NCBI GenBank assembly: GCA_000969725.1
Contig: JXSR01S008669.1
Length of the DNA: 29,597 nt
From: Ophiothrix spiculata
Lineage: Eukaryota > Echinodermata > Ophiuroidea > Amphilepidida > Ophiotrichidae
Reading direction: 5' to 3' (one strand)
Positions 1 through 9,142 of this stretch are shown here, piece after piece. Every line of letters starts with the position of its first letter. Position 1 is the stretch's first letter. The position numbers were made by a program, and so were the translations under genes. The notes beneath the pieces were generated by a model. That model was not told the DNA's origin. It ran no database searches and saw nothing but the letters and a program-made list of their open reading frames with translations.

Positions 1-59
1 ATGTTCTACTGAATAATTATGAATAAAAATCACTCGATTGTTATTAGAGTCAGAGAGAA

Positions 60-130
60 TTGTGAACCACGATTTATATGCAGGAGAACATCGGAGAGCC
101 CGGAGAAAACCTACCTGATGTGTTACGCTT
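60..130 (+). repeat. SINE-like fragment
   Basis: Contains CGGAGAGCCCGGAGAAAACC, resembling the GGAG-CCCGGAG-AAACC motif of widespread tRNA-type SINEs in marine animals. No ends, tail or promoter boxes could be delimited. Confidence 0.3.
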
Positions 131-145
131 CCAATTCCTTGGATA

Positions 146-481
146 GGCCAAAGAAAAAAAAATAGTCTGTCTCAGCTTCCCGCGCGCATAGCTTTTAAAA
201 ATCCAAATTTAGCGCATTTCTTTTTTTTTAAAGAGATTTTCAGTTTTTTTCATCTTTTTTTCCTAATACTGGAAAAAAAAGTTAAATAAACGACCGCGAA
301 GCGGCCGCGAAAAAAAATAGTGGCCGAAAAATGCAATAAAAAAAAATTAGGGGGTATTTCAGCATCCGCGTAGCCCTTATGTACTAATAACAAAAAAAAA
401 ACAAAAAAAAAACAAACAAACTGATAGCGCTTAGAGTTTTGACCTTAAGTAAGCTGAGACAGAGTTCTTTTTTTTTTGGCC
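146..481. mobile_element. Foldback element with CTGTCTCAGCTT ends
   Basis: Inverted ends of about 32 bp: GGCCAAA, an A-tract, then CTGTCTCAGCTT at 146-178, and its complement at 451-481. ATA flanks both sides. The interior is T- and A-rich with a short GC-rich palindromic patch around CGACCGCGAAGCGGCCGCG. It ends about 40 bases from the splice donor of the gene B LamG exon. Confidence 0.55.
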
Positions 482-522
482 ATATAGCATGTCGGATGAA
501 AGTGTACCAGCTAGTATCTTAC

Positions 523-834
523 CTGTCATGCCAATAAGATGATAGATTTCAAATGGATATAGATATCTAGGCCACGACACAAAATCAGCAACAATCACAG
601 GAGACATCGCAAGGGTTCCATATCTGTCATTGGCTCCAAGAGCTAGTCTCCAGGGATCCGAAAGAAGTTCGGTATCAGTCGTATCTTTGACGATCCTATT
701 GGTAATAAGGTTGCCATTCATGAAGGCGCTAAAACCAAGATCACGCCTCCAAGTTAGCGCCAGATGTGCCCACTGATTCCATTCGATGTCTTTGTTTGGC
801 ACTCTCAGTTCTGTGGTTGTTGAATTATAATTCA
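523..834 (-). CDS. Gene B exon: C-terminal half of LamG/pentraxin-like domain
   Basis: A 312-nt phase 1-1 exon (acceptor TAATTTTTCCAG, donor GTAAGA). It encodes VNYNSTTTELRVPNKDIEWN, then QWAHLALTWRRDLGFSAFMN with GNLI, and near the end VADFVSWPRYLYPFEIYHLI. The motifs W-x-HLALTW, the turn before MNG, and WxRxLxxxEIxxL are standard for LamG_3/pentraxin domains. It also contains an N-glycosylation sequon (NST). The remainder of the gene is beyond position 1. Confidence 0.85.
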
Positions 835-3800
835 CTGGAAAAATTATACAAAAGTATTGTTAAAATGCACTTGATTCATTTTGTTTTAAAACTAAATATT
901 TCTTTTTGAAAGAAAATCTAAAATATAGAAACGGAGTCAACTTACTATATTGTATTAGGAATATTGTTAAATTTAGGCCAATTATTCGTTTCAAATTTTG
1001 GATACTGAAACGGCTAGGGTGATGACGTGACATCTTAGTCTAACTTAAACTCAAGTTTCTTCACAACAAACTGCTGCAAATCCTAACTGTTGCAAATCCA
1101 ATTCAATGGTTAATGAGATCAATATCTTTGTACCACTGTTATAGATTAATCCTAATTGACATTGAATCGACCATGGTTTCCCCTAGTACAGAAAGTTTGA
1201 TTTTTTCAAATGTTAAACGATTGCAGGACCATGTTCTTCGAATACCCGAAGATAAAACATGACACTCTTGTACATAGTACATGCACTCAATCACACGGGA
1301 GGAAATAGTCTAAGAAACAGGAAACCTTCCTGAAAAAACAGGAAACCTTCCTGAGATACATGTACATCCGAAACATTTAAGGAGATTCAGATGTCACGGG
1401 ACCGTGAACATGTGAAGTGGCTAATATTCATTGTACGTATATGGAGAAAACTTGCGTTTGCCAGTGATGACGGTGGTGGTAATGATGATGTTGGTAGTGG
1501 TTAATACTTGTGATAATGGTGAAAAAACAAACCAGGAGTATCCAAGATAAGGGGTAAGGTAAGTTGTCAAGGTTCAAGGTTAAGGAGATGTTTATTATCT
1601 ACAAGGATTTTAAGTCTCTAATTTGAAAGCATGTAATTTCTGAGAACCTACAATGTTGAGACCAAGCCTGTTATATTGTCATATTTTTAACTTTCATAAG
1701 CTTACCTCTAAATAATAGAGCTCTGCTTTTAAGAAGTACTATTGCCACGTGAACCTTACGAGAGTTATAGGATCTACCAGAATTGTACAAAGTTGCCGGT
1801 GCAGTTGTTTTTGCTGTTTGATCCAAATACACCCAAAACGATAAGGCAAATCCATTCTCCCGATCACCAAGAGGTTGCAGTATTTGAAGATTGTTGCCGG
1901 TGTGTGATTTCGTTGGATCAACCCATGATTTTGTTTCGGCCAATCTGAAATATGTTCCTATGGCGGCACGGCCCACGTCAATAGTTACTGTACTATGCTT
2001 CAGAATTGGAATACTACTTGCTGGCGACAATGGATTGTACAGTTGTGCTATTTTGTAATACGGATGATGTACAAGATCTGAAGCTGTTTGCAAATGAATG
2101 TACCAAAAGATTAAAAAAGAACAACTAGTTTCAGTTGTAGTATTTTAATAAGTCTAATTCAAAAGTTCAACGGAACCAGTCATCATTGTAAGTTACTCGT
2201 TTAGCTTGTAATTACTAGAAATGACACAAAACACATGCAGTTTTAAAAGCTAAGAAAAAGGATCTATAATATGATAATTTACACTGATGGAAAATCTGTT
2301 TGGTCTTTTCCAGTAAATTATTACTATTAGATTGTTTTTACTAACATTATTAAAGTAATTTTAAGGAATGTATTATATAACGGTCTTATATAAAACACTT
2401 ACTAAGTTCATGAATACGTATGTTCCGCATATCAGTGTAGTTAAATTTGGGATATTTCTCTGTATACAAAGAATAAGAAAGGGAATATGTATCATTCAAG
2501 TATTATAAAAAAAGTAAAGAATATACTAACAAATTAGCAATTACTTAATAGCGATGAAGTAAAGACTAGCCTATATTTAATTAATCCAAATAAATGACCG
2601 GAAAGTCGCAAATTTCAACATTAAATTTAGGCTATTAAATGTGTCATATTCTATAGCTTTCTAATGACACAAATATAATATGCCATACTTTAATTTTCTT
2701 TTCCTCTTTTGAAATCATAATCCAAGGTAGCCCACGTAATATCTAGTAATAATAATTAGCCGCAAACTGATTTTAAAGTTACTGAATTTATATAGAACAA
2801 AATAGGAAAATATGAACAATTGCTGTTAACATAGTAAAATATAAATTGCTTTTATAAAATCTTACAACCTGACTTTTATCCAGAAAAAAGTTCAAAAAAT
2901 CTATTCAAGTGGACAATTGTTTACCTTTGTCAGGTCAAAGGTGGACAATTGTCTACCGTATTGTCTACAGTAAGGGACGCACCATTAGACTTCCAGGTGG
3001 GGCTGGAAGTTTTTCCGAAAAAATACTTAACTCACTATGTAAGAGAAAAAAAAATGATTTGAGTCACTGCTTGAGAAAAAAAAATAACTTGACTCACATG
3101 AGGAAAAAAATAACTTGTCCCTTATTACTTACTACTATATATAGGGGTTTGGGGGTGAAGCCCCGAGAAAATTTTAAGATTTTGGACTTAAAAAAAATCT
3201 TGCTTCATGGAAGGTTAAGAAAACAATAATTGTCTCGAGAATTTTTCCGAAAAAAAATCTTGCCTCGACGTAAACTTCCAGCCCCCCCTGACAGTCAAAT
3301 GGTGCGTCCCTAATGAACTTTTTTTCAGACAAATGTCAATATTTAAGATTTAATAAAATCAATTTAGATTTTATCGTGTTTTTCCTGGCACAATTGGCTT
3401 TTAACTTAAGCATATATAATAGATATGAATATGAATGTGTTTTACATTAAAACTTGAAAAGTATTGACAAAACTTCCATTTTTGACCGTCTACAAACCAT
3501 TATTTCAAAATTTTCATTCGCAACTTCCTGATGAAGTGTCTTCGGAGCACGTTTCATATGGCTAGCCTACCCTAACCTAGGCTATCATTGCTAGCCCAGG
3601 CTATGAGGCTAGTCAATAACTTAATAATATATCCGACATAAGTTTGGGTCCAGTGTCTAGGCTGAGGCATTGCTTGATAGCCATGATATCGAAGTGTAGT
3701 CTATATTCACCTCTGATCCTGAACGGATTCTTTTTATTGGTTTTTGTCTATATTATCTTTTAAACTTTCTCATTTTATTTTTAAGTGTTTGTTCTTGGTT

Positions 3801-6671
3801 TTGCGTTGACGCATAATGATAAATTAATCATCTTTTTCTAATAAATATGCTATAAATTTGCTGTCCAAGTGACCTCATAATCAGATTCATCACCCAGCAA
3901 CCGTTCCATACTATTCTCGTTGGTGATGGCATCAATTTGAATTACTTGCACTATTCGCTGACAAAGTGTGACATTATTACAATAGTTGCCAAGTTACTGG
4001 TTCACGCTTATTGCAATTTGAACCACGATCAAAATGATCACAACACGTACTCAATGGGTAGCCAACTGAGCGTGAACAGAGCGTGAACCAGTAACCAGGA
4101 TATGACGTTTTCACTTTGTCAGCGAATATGAAGCCGAGTTGACAATAACCCAAGATCACATAGTTTCCCATAGCAAATAGTCTTGTCTGTTGAAGTCTAT
4201 GCATCCCCCTGTGATCTTTGTGCATAGTGTGTACGGTTGCTGGGGTAACCCATACTATTACGTAATGACTTCGACAGCGACTTAAAACCTACCTCTTTCA
4301 CAATGCACGCCGTCATAACCAAACGGACAGCTACAAACGTAATGATATCTTTTATCCACACATGTTCCCCTGGAATGACATGGATTCGATTCACACTCGT
4401 TGATATCTGGATAAAGAGTCAAGGTCAAAGTGTATGATTTAGTATACTTGTCAATAGTAATCATGAAAAAATAATGTTATTGCTGTTTAAAACTATACTC
4501 TTAAAGTCGTTTGTTACATTTATTTTATTATGTTCATAAGGTTTACCATCGTGTCATTTTGTGGTTATTTGCTCTAAAATCTGAGGCCTCGTATCCAAAG
4601 GCTGTCCCAATGTGCCGTGTGGCCTTGTTTCGTACGCGTTTTCCATTGTCTGTCCCTAATTGTAATTTGCTACAAAGACAATAAACTTCGTTCTGCTTAG
4701 TGATCATATCAGTGGTATAAACCTTTTCAAAACACGACTTTCCGAGAGTTTCCGAAGGTGATTTTACACTTTCCGACAATTGCCGAAAGAAAAAGTGACT
4801 CTTCAACACAATAGCCAGAATGGTAAGTTCGCGTTCTCGTTAATTGGTTGCGTACGAATTCGAACTTGGAATTAGCGTCAGCACTACAGAGTCACTTTCA
4901 GTGTGATCGCCCTAATGCAACTTCAAATCTTAAGCTTAATCAGCGCAGATCAGCCCATTTCAAATGGAAATTTCACTCTTTATGTCGGTAAGCTTATGGT
5001 ACCATCGGCCAAAAGTTTGCCGATGAGTGTATCTAATATTGTATGGGTCTGGTTCTATTTATTTTTCACTTTTATTGCACTGAAATGCGAGTGATTTTTC
5101 GGACTTTTTTGTTGACAAAATCGTGCATACTAATGAGTTTATACGTGATTGGTTGAAAAAATGACCATGTGATCAATTTTTCGGAAATTTTCGAATGGAT
5201 TTTGAAAAGGTCAATTGTGTACGGCAGATGTTCCCTGTGTCCTGTCAGCACCAAGAAATGACAAGTCATTCTTGGTGCTGCCAGGTCACAGGGAACATCA
5301 TTATTTTAAAATAAATAAATACAGTAGTAATTATATACGGTAACTTACAGAAAATACCAAAAACTCAAAATGCAACATTAATTTCTTTCAAGTTTTATTG
5401 CGCTGATCAAGTGCAAGTTTTGCCTTATATTGTCCTACAGAAATATTGAACAACTCACAACAGATCTGAGGAGAGATGTTATTCCATGTCGCATGCACGA
5501 AATGTTCGTTGACCAGAATTTAAATTACATCTTGGAACAACTAGACTATTTGTTGCAGGGATTCTTGTTGAATAAGCATGGTTAACAAAAGTAAACTAAG
5601 AAGATAAATATGAATGACTAATATTTTTAAGACATTTAGATATCATAGCTGATACGAGTTGTGTAGTTGATCAAGCTTAAAAAGTTGCTTTTGCCTGCAT
5701 ATAATGCACAAACTTCAAAACTACTGAACAAGCAAAATAAAACATCTTTATTTTGATAACTCTGGTAAAAATCGAATACCATTTTAGTACAACGTTCCTT
5801 AGCTGCACATTTGGAACCTCATTATAGTACAGTTTTAGTACAATTCCAGTACAACAATTTGTACTAGAATTGTACTGAAACAGTACTAAAATTGTGTTCC
5901 AAATGTGCAGCTCAGGAATTTTGTACTAGAATGGTACTTGATTTTTTACCTGGTAGAAATCGAGTACAATTCTAGTACAAATCGAGTACAATTCTAGTAC
6001 AAGATCGGAATGTGCACATTTGGAACATCATTCGAGTACACTTTAAGTGCAATTCTAGTACAAATTGTTTGTTTAAAAATACAAACAGTTTGTACTAGAA
6101 ATGTACTTAAAGTGTACTCGAATGATGTTCCAAATGTGCACATTCCAATCTTGTTCTAGAAATGTACTCGATTTTCTCCAGGGTACCTTACCAATAAACT
6201 CTGTTGTGGTAGGCATGTCAGTAGTAGTTGTTTCTGTAGTTGTAATAGTTGTGGTTGGCTTGGTAGTTGTTTGTTCTGTAGTTGGCTTGGTAGTTGTGGT
6301 TGGCTTGGTAGTTGTTTGCTCTGTTGTTGCGACGGTTGTTGCTGGACTGCTCGTTTTCACGTTTGTTGCTGATTCTGTCCTCGTGACGGTTGATGAAGGT
6401 CCTGGCGTTGCGATAATTGTTGTTGATTCTGGTGTTGTAGCAGCTTTTGTTGTTGGTTTTGTCGTTGCAGCAGCTTTTGTTGTTGGTTTTGTTGTTGTAG
6501 CAGCTTTCGTTGTTGGTTTTGTCGTTGCAGCAGCTTTTGTTGTTGGTTTTTTCGTTGTAGCAGCTTTTGTTGTAGCAGCCTTTGTTGTTGATTCTGGTGT
6601 TGTAGCAGCCTTTGTTGTTGGTTTTGTCGTTGTAGCAGCTTTTGTGGTTGGTCCAGTTGTGGTCAGGTTTG
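523..6671 (-). CDS. Gene B: mucin / EGF / laminin-G-like extracellular protein, internal part
   Basis: Four exons on the minus strand in transcript order: 6671-6192, 4406-4293, 2083-1706, 834-523. All begin and end in phase 1 and join into 428 codons without a stop: Thr-rich mucin-like segment (1-160), EGF-like domain (161-198), LamG/pentraxin-like domain (199-428). The last exon ends on a donor, so the protein continues beyond the left edge; the first exon begins with two bases of a split codon, so there is at least one upstream exon. The protein is extracellular by its modules. The order mucin, EGF, LamG before an unseen C-terminus, next to an adhesion GPCR gene, makes a second adhesion receptor likely, but a secreted or single-pass protein is equally compatible with what is visible. 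Confidence 0.8.
835..1705 (-). other. Gene B intron within the LamG domain
   Basis: 871 nt between the two LamG exons. It contains a doubled 16-bp palindromic unit CAGGAAACCTTCCTGA (1318-1333 and 1339-1354) and otherwise nothing recognisable. Confidence 0.75.
1706..2083 (-). CDS. Gene B exon: N-terminal half of LamG/pentraxin-like domain
   Basis: A 378-nt phase 1-1 exon (acceptor ATTTGCAAACAG, donor GTAAGC). It begins ASDLVHHPYYKIAQLY, then a region with VGRAAIGTYFRLAETKSW, and ENGFALSFWVYLDQ. FALSFWVYLD is the typical strand of LamG_3/pentraxin folds (xFTxSFWVKxx). The N-terminal 60 residues before it are less characteristic. It continues in frame into the next exon. Confidence 0.8.
2084..4292 (-). 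other. Gene B intron between EGF and LamG exons
   Basis: 2209 nt. Apart from the Harbinger-like MITE (2974-3310) it is AT-rich with scattered CTAGCC-type short repeats near 3560-3610. The joining phases are exact, so no missing exon is required here. Confidence 0.7.
2974..3310. mobile_element. Harbinger-like MITE with TAA target duplication
   Basis: A 337-bp foldback within the gene B intron. The ends are near-perfect inverted repeats of about 40 bp starting GGGACGCACCATT and continuing to GGGGCTGGAAGTTT. TAA flanks both sides (2971-2973 and 3311-3313), the TWA-type duplication of PIF/Harbinger elements. The interior is A-rich with repeated GAAAAAAAAA-type tracts and no coding capacity. Confidence 0.7.
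4293..4406 (-). CDS. Gene B exon: calcium-binding type EGF-like domain
   Basis: A 114-nt phase 1-1 exon (acceptor TCTTTATCCAG, donor GTAGGT). It encodes one whole EGF module starting DINECESNPCHSRGTC and ending CSCPFGYDGVHCERG-like. Six cysteines have canonical spacing (C-x4-C-x5-C-x8-C-x-C-x8-C). The calcium-binding consensus is complete: D-x-N-E before Cys1, an Asp after Cys3 and an aromatic before Cys4. The Asp at the start is built across the intron from the mucin exon. Confidence 0.9.
5227..5299. repeat. Long near-perfect hairpin
   Basis: A 73-bp inverted repeat. The arm GATGTTCCCTGTG-CCTG-CAGCACCAAGAA is repeated in reverse with two mismatches and one bulge, around a loop of only a few bases. 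It lies on the 3' side of the LINE fragment in the same intron. It could be a cruciform-forming palindrome, a minimal foldback element or a small-RNA hairpin precursor. Confidence 0.7.
5388..5583 (-). mobile_element. LINE reverse-transcriptase C-terminal fragment
   Basis: Minus strand reads NHAYSTRIPATNSLVVPRCN and LNSGQ, then after a one-base frame change FVHATWNNISPQICCELFNI and SVGQYKAKLALDQRNKT before a stop. The pattern H-x-Y-x-TR, followed by a basic Asn-rich stretch and WNxI, is the usual end of non-LTR retrotransposon polymerases (CR1/L2-like). Only the last ~65 codons remain and the frame is broken, so it is a dead 5'-truncated copy. The plus strand is also open across this stretch by coincidence. 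Confidence 0.6.
5762..6181. mobile_element. Two adjacent related foldback elements
   Basis: Two inverted-repeat units side by side, about 5762-5953 and 5949-6181. Each is bounded by CTGG-A-AAATCGAGTAC-type ends, and both are filled with copies of GTACAATTCTAGTACAA in both orientations. Both also carry the sequence TGTGCACATTTGGAACATCA or its close variants, inverted about the centre. They lie in the gene B intron; the right end sits about 10 bases from the mucin-exon donor. Confidence 0.7.
6192..6671 (-). CDS. Gene B exon: Thr-rich mucin-like domain
   Basis: A 480-nt exon (acceptor TATGTTCATTTACAG, donor GTAAGG) in phase 1-1. It encodes 160 residues built from degenerate copies of TTKAATTTKP, interrupted by TTPESTT copies and a unique core TVTRTESATNVKTSSPATTV, then TTEQTTTKPTTTT-type repeats and TTTEFI. 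Such Thr/Pro tracts are dense O-glycosylation stalks. The final base joins AT of the EGF exon to give Asp, so the protein reads EFIDINEC. The complementary strand is also open because of the repeat composition (Val/Ala-rich), but that reading has no splice or domain support. Confidence 0.82.
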
Positions 6672-6911
6672 CTGTAAATGAACATAGGAAATTTTTAGTT
6701 TTAAGCCAGTATGACTGTGGAAGGGCGAAACGCCACGGGATTACTATAAACACAATGACGAACTACGTATAGAATATGAGAATCAGAACTCTCTGTTTAA
6801 GTGAAGTGAATAATGGTGTTATGATAATGATAAATCAAGATTTGACATTAACAACACTGGTGAAAACACGTGAAAATGACATAATACAATTATCAGGACA
6901 ATACAACACAA

Positions 6912-7264
6912 TCATGGAAATGACGTGGTAGGAACAGGTGTTTTTGCTGTGACGACTGTGTTGTAACTTCTAGATGATTCTGTCGGTGTTAACGTTGTAG
7001 CGGTTGTTGGTTCTATCGCTGTGACGGTTGTCGTTTGGTCTGTCGTTTGACTGGTGTGGTTTGTTTCTATTGTTGTGACGTTTGCTGTTTTGTCTGTTGT
7101 TTGACTGCGGTCATTATCTTCTGCCTCTGTCGCAGATGTTGTACGTTGATCCTGTTGTTTGGTCTGTCTCTGTGAGGGCTGTTGTTTGTTCTGTCGCCGT
7201 GAAGTTTGTTGCTGTGTCGTTGTTATAACAGATCTCGTTAATTTGGTTGTAGTGGTTGGTTTTG
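6912..7264 (-). pseudogene. Decayed second copy of the gene B mucin exon
   Basis: It starts behind an acceptor like that of the true mucin exon (TTTATTTGCAG then CAAAACCAACC, versus TTCATTTACAG then CAAACCTGACC). The flanking intron is also similar (matching stretches around GACTGT and GGGATTA). The phase 1 reading gives KPTTTTKLTRSVITTT, then a Gln/Arg-rich stretch, then Thr-rich TTDQTTTVTAIEPTTATT, and stops at TGA with no convincing donor. In the Gln/Arg stretch another frame reads TATEQTTALTETDQTT, which matches the repeat. This suggests compensating or successive frameshifts. It could alternatively be a terminal exon giving a short mucin-like isoform. Confidence 0.45.
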
Positions 7265-7382
7265 CTGCAAATAAACGCAAAGAACTGTTTAAAAAGGACT
7301 GTCGTTGGGTGTTTCATAGCCAAGGGATTATTAACTTGGGATATTTCGTCTAATATTAGTATTACATTATGTTTTGAATGTA

Positions 7383-7898
7383 AAGACGGTGTCACACATC
7401 ACCGTATAGAGCCAAAACGTATGAATAACGTTCAAAGTTAGGCTATACGGTGGCGAGAGGTCATATACGGTAAAGAAATCCATACATTAAACGTATTGAC
7501 TAACGAACATAAAACGAATAGACCGTACGTTGACCGTACGACTTGCGGATAAGAAGCCGGAAAAGTTGTCTCGTCTCACTGAACAACGCCGAATGAGAAC
7601 CGGGAGTGTGCCGTACTAAACGAATAAATTAAGTATGAGGAACGTACAGGACGAATAAGTAACGTACGAGTAGGCACAGAGACAATAGCCAAGGTAGATC
7701 TCCACTTGAAAATAATACCTCTTCACACTTTCCGGTTCGCAAGATTCATTGTATTATTTCTCCAGTGCACAAATCCCAGCGGATGGATAACGGATTGAAC
7801 TTGTTTATACCGAATGCATAACGAACATCACCATACAACCAAAACAGTGTACGTTATTCGTACGTTTTTGTCTCTACGGTGATGTGTGACACCGCCTT
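7383..7898. mobile_element. TA-type foldback element, long copy
   Basis: About 516 bp between inverted ends AAGACGGTGTCACACATCAC and the complement GTGATGTGTGACACCGCCTT. Left flank TA; right flank AA, probably a mutated TA. The interior is full of CGTACG/ACGTAC motifs. Same family as the short copy at 8995-9142. No transposase is encoded. Confidence 0.7.
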
Positions 7899-8994
7899 AA
7901 GCTAATGATTTCGTATTAATCAAATAAAATTTGAACTTACGTTAAAGTTCACAGGATTCCAGGTATTAATAATATTATGTCAGTTATTGTCGCTGCAATT
8001 GGATCAATCAAAGTTTGATTTTATTCGATGAATCCACTACTAAGACCATGGCTTGGTTGAGTCCTGTCTTCTGGTATATTCTTGGCTTGGTACATATCCA
8101 AGAAATACTGTTAGGATCAGTAACATCAAACAAATTTCGGTAATTTACAAAATACATTTTCGTTATTTTTTTATACATTTTACTCGGCTATGCCTCGTGA
8201 AAGTGGATCTAGTTTTTTTTTACTACCGATGGACAATCATAGGGCACTAGCGTCATTTATGTACATTGCAAGTTAATATTTTATATGCTCTTCTATATTA
8301 ACGGCTCAAGAAAGTTTGAAAAGTTTTTAAATCACAGTTTAACCTTTTTTAATTACTTATTGCATTATTTGATTAACTAGCATTGCATTATTTGATTGCC
8401 GGTGTAATGAGACTGAGTGTCCCCCATAACCAGGAGTCCGGGTCTAATTGAACTACACGGAATAAGTCGCAATCGATGATTTATTGATCGAACAAGTACG
8501 TTCTACACAATTTAATAGTAGCTAGGACATTAAAGTCACACGGACGCTGTTTTTCATTACACCGGTATCATCCTTTTTGAAATGACAACACATTGTAACA
8601 ATAAAGTTACTTTATGTCTGATAAATTCCACTTACTTCATGGGTAAGAAATTCCACCTTTTAACAGGCAGGTCTCAACAGAGTATGACAAACTGAGCAGT
8701 ATCTGTGTTAATTCTATTGATGGAGATGCAGAAGGATAAATCAATGAATGGGTGAAAAACTACATGTAAGTTGTTACTGGATCACAGTTTAGTTTTGAGT
8801 AACAAAGGGTGGGGATAGAATTCGTATAATTCGCAGACTTTAGCAGATCATGGCGAATTTACTGAACATGGAATTTCGCTTAAAGAATAAAAGTCACTTT
8901 CATGTCCTTTATGTAGATATTTAGCTTAAGGTGTTTTCTCACAGATGCAAAATCTCCATTGATTTAGTACTTGGTAGATTTATTTGTGCTGATA

Positions 8995-9142
8995 AAGGCG
9001 GTGTCACACATCACAAAACGTACAAATAACGTACTAATAACGTACACTGGATTTGTCATTGAAATACATGTAATATCGATTACAAAACAAGTTCGTTATT
9101 AGTACGTTATTCGTACGGTACGGTGATGTGTGACACCGCCTT
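8995..9142. mobile_element. TA-type foldback element, short copy
   Basis: 148 bp, ends AAGGCGGTGTCACACATCAC and its exact complement, flanked by TA on both sides (8993-8994, 9143-9144). The inner part is also inverted (AACGTACTAATAACGTAC against GTTATTAGTACGTTATTCG), so almost the whole element is one palindrome. Confidence 0.75.

Larger units (their letters stand above)
4407..6191 (-). other. Gene B intron between mucin and EGF exons
   Basis: 1785 nt holding the LINE fragment, the long hairpin and the paired foldbacks described separately. The tract 4540-5000 is less AT-rich than its surroundings and has open frames on both strands (88 codons on the minus strand, 4809-4543) but no recognised protein. 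Confidence 0.65.

Noticed and set aside
5443..5584. Plus-strand terminal exon reading NIEQLTTDLRRDVIPC...
   Set aside because: The minus strand of the same bases gives a LINE reverse-transcriptase C-terminus, which explains the conserved look.
6101..6772. Long plus-strand frame, Val/Ala-rich, opposite the mucin exon
   Set aside because: It is the complement of Thr-rich repeat codons. The minus strand has matching splice sites, phases and an EGF continuation.
8048..8143. Plus-strand 31-codon frame MAWLSPVFWYILGLVH..., signal-peptide-like
   Set aside because: It is short and on the opposite strand to both genes, with no convincing donor or following exon.
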